This document shows, in pieces, positions 17,724 through 25,420 of a stretch of 59,608 bases of DNA. Below the pieces are notes generated by a model that ran no database searches, was not told the origin of the DNA, and saw nothing but the letters and a program-made list of their open reading frames with translations. The translations under genes and the position numbers were made by a program. The stretch's first letter is position 1; the number at the start of each line of letters is the position of its first letter. The DNA is taken from NCBI GenBank assembly GCA_945861705.1, contig CAMAVM010000018.1:1-59608 (forward strand), read 5' to 3'. The DNA comes from Methylomagnum ishizawai (GTDB lineage Bacteria; Pseudomonadota; Gammaproteobacteria; Methylococcales; Methylomonadaceae).

Positions 17724-18521
17724 CTACGGGCTTGAATTGTATCCTGGTCTATCCGGAAGAAAATGGTGTTGCCCAGGAAAACCAAGTTCCTTCGTAACTT
17801 TATCCCAAAACATAACAAACTCATAGAATGGGCTTTTAATTCCTGAATATACAAACTTACCAAATTCGCTATATGTCGTTCCTAAGACGATGTCCAGCCC
17901 CAGGTTCTCCATGTCCGTGAGGAAGCGGTATTGATTTTCCCACCAAATCATATTAGCGACAATTAGTGGTCTAAACCAATCTTTGTCTCCTGCTGTGTCG
18001 TCAAAAACCACTCGAAAATAATGCAACCCATTGGCGTAAAACAATAGTTTCCTTCCTTGCGCATAACAATAATCGTGTAGATCATCGTCCGCGATATTGC
18101 CATCCCAGCGAGCTTTCTTGAGTTCCTCAGAATATTCACTTATAGCTGGCAAGTTATGGTATAGCTGTCCACTAATCCATGGGACTTCTGCATAATCCTC
18201 CATTGCTTTTTTTTCTTCTTCAGTTAATGCAAGAACCATATAGGATGCAAATGATAAAACTAGCGATGACAATAGTTTTCGAAGCGCGAGTATTGGAAAA
18301 TCGGCGGTATTAATTTCCTGAATCATGCGTTCAAGTTCATCAATTAAGTATTGCTTGAATTCTTCGGTATGATTAGAGAGTAATCTGCCCTCCCCATTGT
18401 AAAGATACTCATTGATATGGTCCCGGATCATTATTCGAAAAAGCCTTACTTTTTCCTTTGTCTTATTATTCTCTTGCCTAATTGTGAGCCATTTCATTAA
18501 ACCCATATTATCAATCTCCAT
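17724..18521 (-). CDS. Hypothetical protein (265 aa), accessory gene
   Basis: I do not recognise the family. The 265 residues look soluble and helical: a charged N-terminus (RQENNKTKEKVRLFRIMIRD), one moderately hydrophobic stretch (about 83-100, LRKLLSSLVLSFASYMVL) and an aromatic-rich C-terminal half (YANGLHYFRVVF, ANMIWWENQYRF). No signal peptide and no catalytic signature stand out. It lies between the MITE-like element and the RAYT unit, in DNA that interrupts the usual yebC-ruvC order, so it was probably acquired. The start ATG at 18521 is the first in frame. Confidence 0.55.
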   Translation of the reverse strand: MEIDNMGLMKWLTIRQENNKTKEKVRLFRIMIRDHINEYLYNGEGRLLSNHTEEFKQYLIDELERMIQEINTADFPILALRKLLSSLVLSFASYMVLALTEEEKKAMEDYAEVPWISGQLYHNLPAISEYSEELKKARWDGNIADDDLHDYCYAQGRKLLFYANGLHYFRVVFDDTAGDKDWFRPLIVANMIWWENQYRFLTDMENLGLDIVLGTTYSEFGKFVYSGIKSPFYEFVMFWDKVTKELGFPGQHHFLPDRPGYNSSP

Positions 18522-18579
18522 TTTGCATATTGAATTCGCACCCTAAAGCCCTATCGATTGAGGGCTAACTAAAATTCAT

Positions 18580-18628
18580 CGTTCCCACGCTCCGGCGTGG
18601 GAATGCAGCCCTGGACGCTCCAGCGTCA
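18580..18628. repeat. REP hairpin pair, left arm of the RAYT unit
   Basis: Two adjacent hairpins: TTCCCACGC/GCGTGGGAA and GACGCT/AGCGTC. The whole arm is the inverted counterpart of 19184-19234. A lone half copy (ATTCCCACGCTCCGTG) is near 20155-20170. Confidence 0.8.
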
Positions 18629-18632
18629 CGTC

Positions 18633-19163
18633 TCACCAAACATCTATTTCCATCAAGCCGACTTGCCCCGCGTAATTACTCGCACTCGAATAGCGCCAAT
18701 GTTCTGGCAGGTTTACATAACCGCGTTTTACGGGATTGGCATGGATGTAGTCCAACTTTTCGCGCATCATCGTCTCGCTAAATATCAGTTCGGCATGTAC
18801 GCCCTCCTGCCAAAATTGATATTCCCTATCCTGCTTGTGGGCTTGTTTGGCAAAACGCAATCGTGTCAACAACATCTCTGCTTTCTGTAGCTTAAGATAG
18901 TCGATAATCTTCCGGGCAGTAAACGATTTGAAACTACTCACGCATTTGTTTAAATTTTTTGCCTGGGCGATAAAGTGTAAATGGTTTTCTAAGATGACGT
19001 AACCGTAGAGTTTTAAGCCTTCGTTTTCCCGTTGGTAACGCCAACAATCCAGCAAGATTTCTACCGTGTCCGGGCGTGTAAAAACAGGCAACCATTCTAC
19101 TACGGTACAGGTCATAAAGTGTGGCTTATCGGGTTCGGTTATGGTGTAACGGCTTCTTCCCAT
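18633..19163 (-). CDS. REP-associated tyrosine transposase (RAYT, Y1 HUH family)
   Basis: 176 residues. The HUH motif is in YVILENHLHFIAQ (His-x-His, about residues 60-66), and the C-terminal signature YIHANPVKRGYV contains the candidate nucleophilic tyrosine, followed by WRYSSASNY, all typical of RAYTs. These single-copy proteins bind and nick REP hairpins and are thought to spread REP/REPIN elements. Hairpin arms in inverted orientation lie directly on both sides (18580-18628 and 19184-19234), the classic arrangement. It lies between yebC and ruvC. The frame is intact. Confidence 0.9.
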   Translation of the reverse strand: MGRSRYTITEPDKPHFMTCTVVEWLPVFTRPDTVEILLDCWRYQRENEGLKLYGYVILENHLHFIAQAKNLNKCVSSFKSFTARKIIDYLKLQKAEMLLTRLRFAKQAHKQDREYQFWQEGVHAELIFSETMMREKLDYIHANPVKRGYVNLPEHWRYSSASNYAGQVGLMEIDVW

Positions 19164-19183
19164 TTGTCGGTTGTATTATTGGA

Positions 19184-19234
19184 CTGGACGCTGGAGCGTC
19201 TGGGGTTGCGTTCCCACGCTGGAGCGTGGGAACG
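19184..19234. repeat. REP hairpin pair, right arm of the RAYT unit
   Basis: Hairpins GACGCT/AGCGTC and GTTCCCACGCT/AGCGTGGGAAC lie just upstream of the RAYT start. Read in reverse complement, the arm matches the left arm closely (a few mismatches in the linker), forming an inverted pair around the gene. Confidence 0.8.
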
Positions 19235-19266
19235 ATATGCTGTGATTGTTTAACTTGTTTTTTGGT

Positions 19267-20013
19267 TTACTCCAACCCTTCCATAATCTCATCACTAATA
19301 TCCGCATTGGAATAGACATTCTGCACGTCATCCAGGTCTTCCAGACGGTCAATCAGGCGCATCATTTTCTCGGCGGTTTCGGCATCCAACTCAGCTTGGA
19401 TTGCTGCTTGCATCGTGACTTCGGCGTTATCCGGCTCGAATCCCGCTGTAACCAAGGCTTCTTTAACAGAAAGATAAGTTTCCGGTGTTGTCATCACATC
19501 TACAGAACCATCATCATAAGTGACTACATCCTCTGCGCCTGCTTCCAGCGCGGCTTCCATCAGGGCATCTTCGTCCACGCTGGGCGCATAACTGAGGATG
19601 CCTAATTTGTTGAATAGATAAGCCACGGAGCCATCCGTACCCAAGTTGCCGCCGGCTTTGGTGAAGGCGTGGCGGACTTCGCCGACGGTGCGGTTGCGGT
19701 TGTCGGTCAGGCAATCGACAATCACCGCCGTACCGCCTGGGCCGTAGCCTTCATAGCGGACGTTTTCGTAATTTGCGCCTTCCAATGCACCGGAGGCTTT
19801 TTTGATGGCGGTGTCGATGGTGTCACGCTTCATGTTATTGCCCAGCGCCTTGTCAATTGCGGTACGTAAGGCGGGATTGCTGGCGGCATCCGCCCCGCTG
19901 GTCTTTACAGCGACGGTGATTTCACGCAGCACTTTGGTAAAGATTTTGCCGCGCTTGGCATCTTGCCCGGCTTTCCTGTGTTTGATGTTAGCCCATTTAC
20001 TGTGTCCAGCCAT
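19267..20013 (-). CDS. yebC: YebC/PmpR-family DNA- or ribosome-associated regulatory protein
   Basis: 248 residues, the family's usual length. The hallmark N-terminus [20 protein letters not shown] is followed by [11 protein letters not shown] and [19 protein letters not shown]. YebC proteins were described as transcription factors; recent work on the family implicates them in helping ribosomes through polyproline stretches. In most gammaproteobacteria it directly precedes ruvC; here about 1.8 kb of mobile and unknown DNA separates them. Confidence 0.95.
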   Translation of the reverse strand: MAGHSKWANIKHRKAGQDAKRGKIFTKVLREITVAVKTSGADAASNPALRTAIDKALGNNMKRDTIDTAIKKASGALEGANYENVRYEGYGPGGTAVIVDCLTDNRNRTVGEVRHAFTKAGGNLGTDGSVAYLFNKLGILSYAPSVDEDALMEAALEAGAEDVVTYDDGSVDVMTTPETYLSVKEALVTAGFEPDNAEVTMQAAIQAELDAETAEKMMRLIDRLEDLDDVQNVYSNADISDEIMEGLE

Positions 20014-20070
20014 TGTTACTTTTCTCTCTGTGTATTTCTGATGTTTAAGATAATATTTTCAATTCGTAGT

Positions 20071-20117
20071 GTGCGTTGTACGCACCATCAGCCGTGTTTG
20101 GTGCATGGAATGCAGCC
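20071..20117. repeat. Paired small palindromes (GTGCGT...ACGCAC and GTGCAT...ATGCA)
   Basis: GTGCGT-TGT-ACGCAC (20071-20085) is followed 14 nt later by GGTGCAT-GGA-ATGCAG. The same two palindromes occur in the same order and orientation after mutS (59360-59451), and one of them occurs inverted before psd (47773-47791). It is a small dispersed repeat in the gene-free stretch 20014-20355. Confidence 0.6.
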
Positions 20118-20213
20118 TACGCGACTATTTCGTCCTATTAATGATCCTTCGTTATTCCCACGCTCCGTGACACTGCTAATAAATTAAGCGTTGAGACATC
20201 GTTAACTTGGAGT

Positions 20214-20229
20214 GCAAACCTAGGTTTGC
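20214..20229. repeat. AAACCTAGGTTT palindrome, second copy
   Basis: GCAAACCTAGGTTTGC, preceded by GGAGT, is a perfect 16-bp palindrome. It shares core and left flank with the 28-bp palindrome at 12210-12237. Together with the repeat at 20071-20117 and the lone REP half at about 20155, this fills most of the 342-bp gap upstream of yebC; I see no gene there. Confidence 0.6.
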
Positions 20230-20355
20230 GCGTCGGCATTCACTGTTTATAAGGAATCAAAAAACATGTTTTTTGACTCCGCATTGCTTAACTTAATGAC
20301 AGTGTCACTGAGTGTGGGAGCGATAAAAATATTTCGTGTTTTTCGAGTAAGTTGT

Positions 20356-20604
20356 TTAAGCTTTTTTAAGATCCGTTTCAAGTATATACAAGCTATTCGG
20401 AATAGGATTGTGACACTGAAGACCAAGATCAGATACAGTATTGTCAAACTTGACGAGAACTCGACCTCTCTCGTTGACTTTTTCTATTACGGTTCCGCGT
20501 TCGCCAATTAATTCCCAATAGTTTTCACTAGGCTCACAATGCTCTGGAGTCGATAAAATACCATTGAAGGATAAAAGAATTACTCGACAATTGAGCGATA
20601 GCAT
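20356..20604 (-). CDS. Conserved-looking hypothetical protein (82 aa)
   Basis: 82 residues, no signal peptide or membrane helix. The sequence reads as a small beta-rich domain (NCRVILLSFNGILSTP, YWELIGERGTVIEKVNERG, RVLVKFDN), reminiscent of KOW/SH3-like small barrels, with a CEPSE and a CHNPIPNSLYI stretch. I do not know a function. The ATG at 20604 has a good GAGGGA site 7-9 nt upstream, supporting a real gene. It lies downstream of serB on the same strand. Confidence 0.6.
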   Translation of the reverse strand: MLSLNCRVILLSFNGILSTPEHCEPSENYWELIGERGTVIEKVNERGRVLVKFDNTVSDLGLQCHNPIPNSLYILETDLKKA

Positions 20605-20635
20605 GAAATGAGTCCCTCAAAACATCTAAATAAAA

Positions 20636-21277
20636 TCATAAGATTAAAGGAAGAATCGCTTTTAAATCAGTTTCGGCAATAAAATAATCGGCAACTTCGC
20701 GCACAATCTGACGATCACAAACCCCACCAAAACCAATCACCGTCACCCCAGGTTGCTTGGCTTCCATGTCGGTTTTGCCATCGCCAATTAATACCAGAGA
20801 TTGCTTGCCATTCAACAATTGCTTGCAAATTTCAGATTTGCCGCCTGATCGTGCTAGCGGGGATTTTTCGTTATAGCCGCGATAACTGCCGTCATCCTTA
20901 AAAACTATATCGACCGCATGGACATGGTCTTCCGGTAATCCTAAGAATTTTGCCAAAGGTAGAATTGCCTGCCGTAAACCGCCGCTAATGATATGAATTT
21001 CTTTGCCGCGTGCCGACAATGAGGCGAACACCTCTGTTACACCATTAACGATTTCTTTTATGTACAAGTCGGCTACCCAATCGATACTAGTTTTATCCGG
21101 CTTGATAGTTTCCAGGCGTTTGCCATACACGGCTTCCAGCGGCAGTTCACCGTTCATGGCTAAATCGGTCAGTTTAGCCATTGCATCAAAACAACCTGCT
21201 CGTCGCGCCAGCTCGTCTATACCCTCTATCTTGCTTAAGGTGCTATCGCAATCAAAGCAGATTACGTCATAGCTCAT
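20636..21277 (-). CDS. serB: Phosphoserine phosphatase (HAD family)
   Basis: 213 residues. HAD motif I DCDSTLS (residues 9-15; the first Asp is the nucleophile), a helical cap with IDELARRAGC, motif II IISGGLR, and motif IV LIGDGKTDMEA are all present. It makes L-serine from phosphoserine, the last step of the pathway begun by the adjacent SerA. The start overlaps the serA stop by 4 nt. There is no ACT domain, unlike the longer E. coli SerB. HAD phosphatases can vary in substrate, but the coupling to serA supports this one. Confidence 0.88.
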   Translation of the reverse strand: MSYDVICFDCDSTLSKIEGIDELARRAGCFDAMAKLTDLAMNGELPLEAVYGKRLETIKPDKTSIDWVADLYIKEIVNGVTEVFASLSARGKEIHIISGGLRQAILPLAKFLGLPEDHVHAVDIVFKDDGSYRGYNEKSPLARSGGKSEICKQLLNGKQSLVLIGDGKTDMEAKQPGVTVIGFGGVCDRQIVREVADYFIAETDLKAILPLIL

Positions 21278-22860
21278 AGGCTAATTTGCTTGGCATTGCA
21301 CACGGGAGTGAGATTGCAAATTTGCTGCATGATGGCATCGGACACTGGCTCTGACACACTAATAACCGCCATTGCCTGGTCTTTGACATCTACCGTACTC
21401 ACTTGCATACGGGTGATATTGATATTGGCATTGCCCAAAACCGAACTGATCTGGGAAATAACGCCTGGCCTATCGTCATGACGGGTAACGATCAATGTGC
21501 CTTCTGGCACGACTTCAATATCAAAATGGTTAATGCAAACCAGACGCGGCTGGCGACCACCGAGTAAAGCACCAGAAAGCGAGATGCTTTGATCGGCACA
21601 ATGTGCAGTTACCTTGATAAGTGATACGTAATCTGGCGAGTCTTGTGAAACCGACTCAACCAAGGCAATGCCTTGACGCTTGGCAATATTTTCGGCATTC
21701 ACGCGATTGACGGGAGCGGAAACCTGACCGCTCAACACCCCAATCAGGGCGGCAACCGAAACTGGACGCACCGCCGCATCAGCCGCTTTGCCGTATAACG
21801 CCACTTCTATTTTTGTGATAGGCTGGTTGGCTAATCCAGCCAATATTTTGCCTAATTTTGTGGCTAAATTCATAAAATCATGCGACTTATTGAGATCTTC
21901 TGCCGATACTCTTGGCAAATTGAGCGCATTAACCGCTTCGCCCGTTCTCAAGAACAACACCGCTTGCCGTGCGATTTCAACACTCACCGCCACTTGCGCT
22001 TCTGACGTTGATGCGCCTAAGTGAGGGGTAAACACGATGTTTTCCAATTCCAACAATGGCGATCCGGCTGGCGGTTCGTTTTCATAAACGTCGAGCGCTG
22101 CACCCGCGCATTGGCCGTTTTTAAGTGCATCGTACAAGGCTTTTTCGTCAATTAAGCCGCCACGGGCGCAATTGATAATACGAGCGCCTTTTTTCATTTT
22201 GGCAAACTGCGCTGCACCGATGAGGTTTTTGGTTTTTTCGATTAATGGGCAATGCAAGGTGATGTAGTCGGCGCGGCTGACCAAATCGTCGAGGCTGACA
22301 GACTCAACACCGTATTCTGCGTATATTTCTGGGGCAACAAACGGATCGTATGCAATCACGTCCATTCTTAAACCTAACCCACGTGTAGAAGCGATCCGGC
22401 CTATCGTTCCAAAACCGACGATACCCAAGGTTTTATGGGCGATTTCCGCACCAACCAACGTACGATCCCATTTGCCGGCGCGTACGGAACGGTCAGCAGC
22501 GGGCAAACGACGGCTCAACGACATCATGTGGGCAATCGCCAATTCCGCCGTGGTGGTGGCATTGGCGTCAGGGGTGTTCATAACGATCACGCCCATTTCG
22601 GTTGCCATGGGAATGTCGACGTTATCTACACCGATCCCAGCGCGGCCGATTAATTTCAGGTTTTTGGCGGCTTCCAGCACTTTTTTGGTGACTTTGGTAT
22701 CACTGCGAATCAATAAGGCATCGTATTCGCCGATGATGTTACACAGCCCTTCTTCATCAAGGCCGGTTTCGATGTGAATTTTAATGCCGGACTCGGCTTG
22801 TTCGTTTAAATAGTTGATGCCGGCTTCTGCCAATTTGTCGGAAATAAGGATTTTTTTCAT
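21274..22860 (-). CDS. serA: D-3-phosphoglycerate dehydrogenase SerA (long form)
   Basis: 528 residues, the long type I form with two extra C-terminal domains. The NAD-binding motif is LGIVGFGTIGR (about 143-153). The catalytic Arg, Glu and His occur in INCARGGLID, YENEPP and TPHLGAST. An allosteric substrate-binding domain (about 320-450) and a C-terminal ACT domain with VTRHDDRPGVISQISSVLG follow. It oxidises 3-phosphoglycerate with NAD, the entry to serine synthesis; serine is also the acceptor skeleton of the methylotrophic serine cycle. Confidence 0.96.
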   Translation of the reverse strand: MKKILISDKLAEAGINYLNEQAESGIKIHIETGLDEEGLCNIIGEYDALLIRSDTKVTKKVLEAAKNLKLIGRAGIGVDNVDIPMATEMGVIVMNTPDANATTTAELAIAHMMSLSRRLPAADRSVRAGKWDRTLVGAEIAHKTLGIVGFGTIGRIASTRGLGLRMDVIAYDPFVAPEIYAEYGVESVSLDDLVSRADYITLHCPLIEKTKNLIGAAQFAKMKKGARIINCARGGLIDEKALYDALKNGQCAGAALDVYENEPPAGSPLLELENIVFTPHLGASTSEAQVAVSVEIARQAVLFLRTGEAVNALNLPRVSAEDLNKSHDFMNLATKLGKILAGLANQPITKIEVALYGKAADAAVRPVSVAALIGVLSGQVSAPVNRVNAENIAKRQGIALVESVSQDSPDYVSLIKVTAHCADQSISLSGALLGGRQPRLVCINHFDIEVVPEGTLIVTRHDDRPGVISQISSVLGNANINITRMQVSTVDVKDQAMAVISVSEPVSDAIMQQICNLTPVCNAKQISL

Positions 22861-22913
22861 GTATGTTAAAAACCAAAAGAAAAGACGCTAAAAATCCAAT
22901 AGTTTACCAGCTT

Positions 22914-22922
22914 TGGTATAAT
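22914..22922 (+). promoter_or_regulatory. Extended -10 promoter of the TlpA-like gene
   Basis: TGGTATAAT is an extended -10 element (TGnTATAAT) with no good -35. The predicted start of transcription falls at about 22929-22930, essentially on the ATG chosen for the next gene, which would make a leaderless or nearly leaderless mRNA. Confidence 0.45.
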
Positions 22923-22928
22923 CGGGAT

Positions 22929-23453
22929 ATGTTAGATGTGAACTTACAACGTGTTAAAACCAATCCGTGGCTAAGAGGATTCATGTTGATAGCGTTGATC
23001 GCGCTTGCCTTATGGATGGCGAGAAGCGAGAAATATACTTTTACACCAAAGACAACTTTTACCACGATTACCGGGAAGCATTTGGCATTGCAAGACTTGC
23101 AGGGAAAGCCCGTCCTCATCACGTTTTGGGCGACGAATTGCCCTAGCTGCATCAAGGAAATCCCTCATTTACTTGCTTTGTATCAGCAGTTTCATCCGCA
23201 AGGGCTTGAAATCATTGCGATTGCAATGGCTTATGATCCTCCGAATCAAGTTGTCGCCATGACCAAGGAACGTAAATTGCCTTATCCTGTTGTGCTTGAT
23301 CTTAGCTCGGAACATGCCAGGGCATTTGGTCGGGTGTGGGCAACCCCGACGACGTTGCTGATTGGTGGTGATGGCACGGTTGCAAAACGTGTCGTTGGTG
23401 CATTTGAGCTAACAGATATGCAAAACCGCATTCAACATTTACTCAAAGGATAA
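22929..23453 (+). CDS. TlpA-like membrane-anchored thioredoxin-fold protein
   Basis: 174 residues from the ATG at 22929. A basic N-terminus (LQRVKTNPWLRG) precedes one membrane anchor (about 17-34, FMLIALIALALWMA), then a thioredoxin fold with active-site CPSC in ITFWATNCPSCIKEIPHL and the cis-proline region WATPTTLLIGGDG. It probably reduces disulfides in the periplasm, for example for cytochrome maturation. An earlier in-frame ATG (22863) overlaps the serA promoter region, and a later one (22983) has an AGAGGA site but would lose the positive N-terminus. It lies 3 nt before hemJ. Confidence 0.8.
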   Translation: MLDVNLQRVKTNPWLRGFMLIALIALALWMARSEKYTFTPKTTFTTITGKHLALQDLQGKPVLITFWATNCPSCIKEIPHLLALYQQFHPQGLEIIAIAMAYDPPNQVVAMTKERKLPYPVVLDLSSEHARAFGRVWATPTTLLIGGDGTVAKRVVGAFELTDMQNRIQHLLKG

Positions 23454-23456
23454 ATT

Positions 23457-23882
23457 ATGCTCTGGTTAAAAGCCTTACATTTGATTTTTATGGTGACCTG
23501 GTTTGCTGGGTTGTTTTACCTGCCACGCTTATTTGTTTACCACGCCATGAGCGACGACGCGATCAGTATTGAGCGTTTTAAAGTGATGGAACGAAAGCTC
23601 TATTTCGGCATCATGACACCGGGCATGATCTTGACCTTTGTCTTCGGGATCTGGATGCTCGCCAGTTATGCCTGGGATGTTTATGGCAGCAGTGGCTGGC
23701 TACATGCCAAGCTGGGCTTATTGGCTGTACTATTTATTTACCATATTATCTGCGGCAAGTGGCTACTGGATTTCAAATACGACCGCAACCAGCACGGGCA
23801 TGTTTTTTACCGCTGGATGAATGAAGTGCCGGTGCTGTTTTTGATTGCGATTGTTATTTTAGCGGTGGTGAAACCGTTTTAA
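23457..23882 (+). CDS. hemJ: Protoporphyrinogen oxidase HemJ
   Basis: 141 residues, four predicted membrane helices. The first helix carries the conserved His of LKALHLIFMVTWFAGLFYLP, followed by PRLFVYH and MERKLYFGIMTPGM with the conserved Lys, all signatures of the HemJ (UPF0093) family. It oxidises protoporphyrinogen IX in heme synthesis and replaces HemG or HemY. It is separated by only 3 nt from the TlpA-like gene and is probably co-transcribed. Confidence 0.9.
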   Translation: MLWLKALHLIFMVTWFAGLFYLPRLFVYHAMSDDAISIERFKVMERKLYFGIMTPGMILTFVFGIWMLASYAWDVYGSSGWLHAKLGLLAVLFIYHIICGKWLLDFKYDRNQHGHVFYRWMNEVPVLFLIAIVILAVVKPF

Positions 23883-23982
23883 GCAAACACGTTAAAACAC
23901 AGTCGAACAAAGTCTCTTTCGCTATAGCTCTGAAGAATACGTCGAATCGTTTATAAAACGTGGAGAAATATTATTTCGGCCA

Positions 23983-24570
23983 TTGTCTTACTACCGAGAC
24001 TTTGAGGACAAAAATGTGCGAAGAGATGAATACGAAGGAACCAAAATACATCTGCCAATTGATGGCTTGAAAATCACAAAAGTTGATACTGGTGAAGAAA
24101 TACCATTAGCACATACTTTCGAATCGATTGCAAAAGAAGATGACATATTCGTCTACTGCTTAAGCACAACCTGTAGCGGAATTCTTGCCGAGAAATTTGA
24201 AGCAAAATCTTGTATTGAAATACTGAAACCAATGTTGTTTATTGGTTTAATCCAAAATGCTTTAAATCGAAGGCCATCCATAAAAAATAAGCACTTGGAA
24301 TATAGCCTAGTGAAGTACTACAAACCATATGAGCCACCAATTATTGATTGGGCATTACCTGAGAAGATTGCACTTTCTAAGCTTTCGTCATTTTCATGGC
24401 AGAATGAATATCGGCTCGCATTTGCTGTGAACGGGGCGTTCGATGTATATAACGTCGAAGCTAAACTTGTACCACTAGGTGTACAGCGCAATATTCAAGC
24501 CAGTAGCTATTCTGAGCGACGTATTAAATTAGGGAACTTATCGAAAATATGCAAAATTCATCATTTCTGA
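23983..24570 (+). pseudogene. DUF2971-like hypothetical protein, probably 5'-truncated
   Basis: The first usable start is a TTG at 23983 (195 aa), without a clear ribosome-binding site. The frame is open further upstream to a TAA at 23893-23895 and encodes protein-like sequence there (SLFRYSSEEYVESFIKRGEI), with no ATG or GTG. So the gene seems to have lost only its first few residues. The pattern (LFRY...ILFRPLSYYRDFED, then a WQNEYRLAF near residue 140) resembles DUF2971-type proteins, some of which occur in defence loci. No function can be assigned. It sits between hemJ and repeat DNA. Confidence 0.5.
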
Positions 24571-24607
24571 ACAAAAGTCGATTTCGCTTATAGTTCGGCA
24601 AGTCGGA

Positions 24608-24647
24608 AGCGGCGTTAGCCTTGTTCCGATGTTTTAGGTGGAACACC
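24608..24647. repeat. 40-bp direct repeat, copy 1
   Basis: Starts AGCGGCGTTAGCC and contains a small GTTCC/GGAAC hairpin. It is about 83 percent identical (33 of 40 by eye) to the copy at 24863-24902 in the same orientation. The two copies bracket the small lysine-rich gene. Confidence 0.6.
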
Positions 24648-24709
24648 TGCCAGTTTCCGCCCTACGCATTCCCATAAAACTTATTATATACAACCGCCTA
24701 CAAACTTTA

Positions 24710-24814
24710 TTAACCCTTAGAATCCTTCTTGGATTTCTTAGCCGCTTTCTTTTCTTTCGGACTCAGGGCAGGTTTTTTCTTGTCTTCTGTGTTACTTTTT
24801 TGTTCTTTGCTCAT
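24710..24814 (-). CDS. Very small lysine-rich protein (34 aa)
   Basis: From the ATG at 24814 (GGAG 8 nt upstream) the frame encodes 34 residues, about 40 percent lysine, ending in EKKAAKKSKKDSKG. The longer ORF (to 24901) adds 29 unlikely residues that run into the repeat. Very small Lys-rich proteins of this type occur in many proteobacteria without known function; nucleic-acid binding is plausible from charge only. The good ribosome-binding site is the main evidence that it is translated. Confidence 0.5.
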   Translation of the reverse strand: MSKEQKSNTEDKKKPALSPKEKKAAKKSKKDSKG

Positions 24815-24862
24815 GGTATGTACTCCAGATAATTGCTTGGGTTTTTGATAACCCGTAAATAA

Positions 24863-24902
24863 AGCGGCGTTAGCCGTGTTCCGACATTCTTGGCGAAACA
24901 CC
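24863..24902. repeat. 40-bp direct repeat, copy 2
   Basis: Partner of 24608-24647, with GTGTTCCG/CGAAACAC forming an imperfect hairpin. It lies just upstream of the lysine-rich small gene, so it could be in that gene's promoter region. Confidence 0.6.
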
Positions 24903-24934
24903 CAATGTATTTCACTCTAATTTATTGATATTTT

Positions 24935-25279
24935 TCAAGTTTTTGACAACTTGACACACTCAAACATAAAGCTGTCTAACGCTTCTACGACCGGACAATC
25001 CATGTAATGAAGTCCTAATTCATCGGAATTATTGTGGTATTTAAGGATTCCGCTAATGGAGAACGGGATGCCTGATTCAGGTAAAAAAAGTTGTATCTTG
25101 ACCTTGCCATTCAAACCAGCGGCGGCTGGCGAATTTAATTTGATTTTAACACCTGTATGACTTATATCGACAACCTCACCTTGCAGGTTAGCAGGCTCAT
25201 GTGGTGGTTCGAAGATAATATTGGCTTTTAAGCCTTGCGGATTAAATCGGGGCGATTGTCGTCTTTCTACTTCGGTCAT
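24935..25279 (-). CDS. PilZ-domain protein (c-di-GMP receptor)
   Basis: 114 residues, a single PilZ domain. The c-di-GMP-binding arginines are in ERRQSPRF (residues 5-12, the RxxxR motif) and the second motif is DISHTGVKIKL (DxSxxG, about 39-49). No other domain is attached, so it would act by binding partner proteins. Its targets are not visible from context. A diguanylate cyclase is encoded in the same window (1552-4365), but a link between them is not shown. Confidence 0.88.
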   Translation of the reverse strand: MTEVERRQSPRFNPQGLKANIIFEPPHEPANLQGEVVDISHTGVKIKLNSPAAAGLNGKVKIQLFLPESGIPFSISGILKYHNNSDELGLHYMDCPVVEALDSFMFECVKLSKT

Positions 25280-25420
25280 GACTTGGATTCCAACAAATTT
25301 TAACTGTGTTGATTATAGGCAATTTGCTGATAACAACAAGATTAGGCGAATATAAAGGGGTAAGCTCGGAGAGCATAAAATAATAAATGTTTTAATTCAA
25401 TAGATTAAAACATATCATTA

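Noticed and set aside
20247-20511. 66- and 81-codon frames over the gap downstream of yebC
   Set aside because: They overlap the better supported 82-aa gene and consist of low-complexity Leu/Lys/Ser-rich translation of AT-rich DNA.
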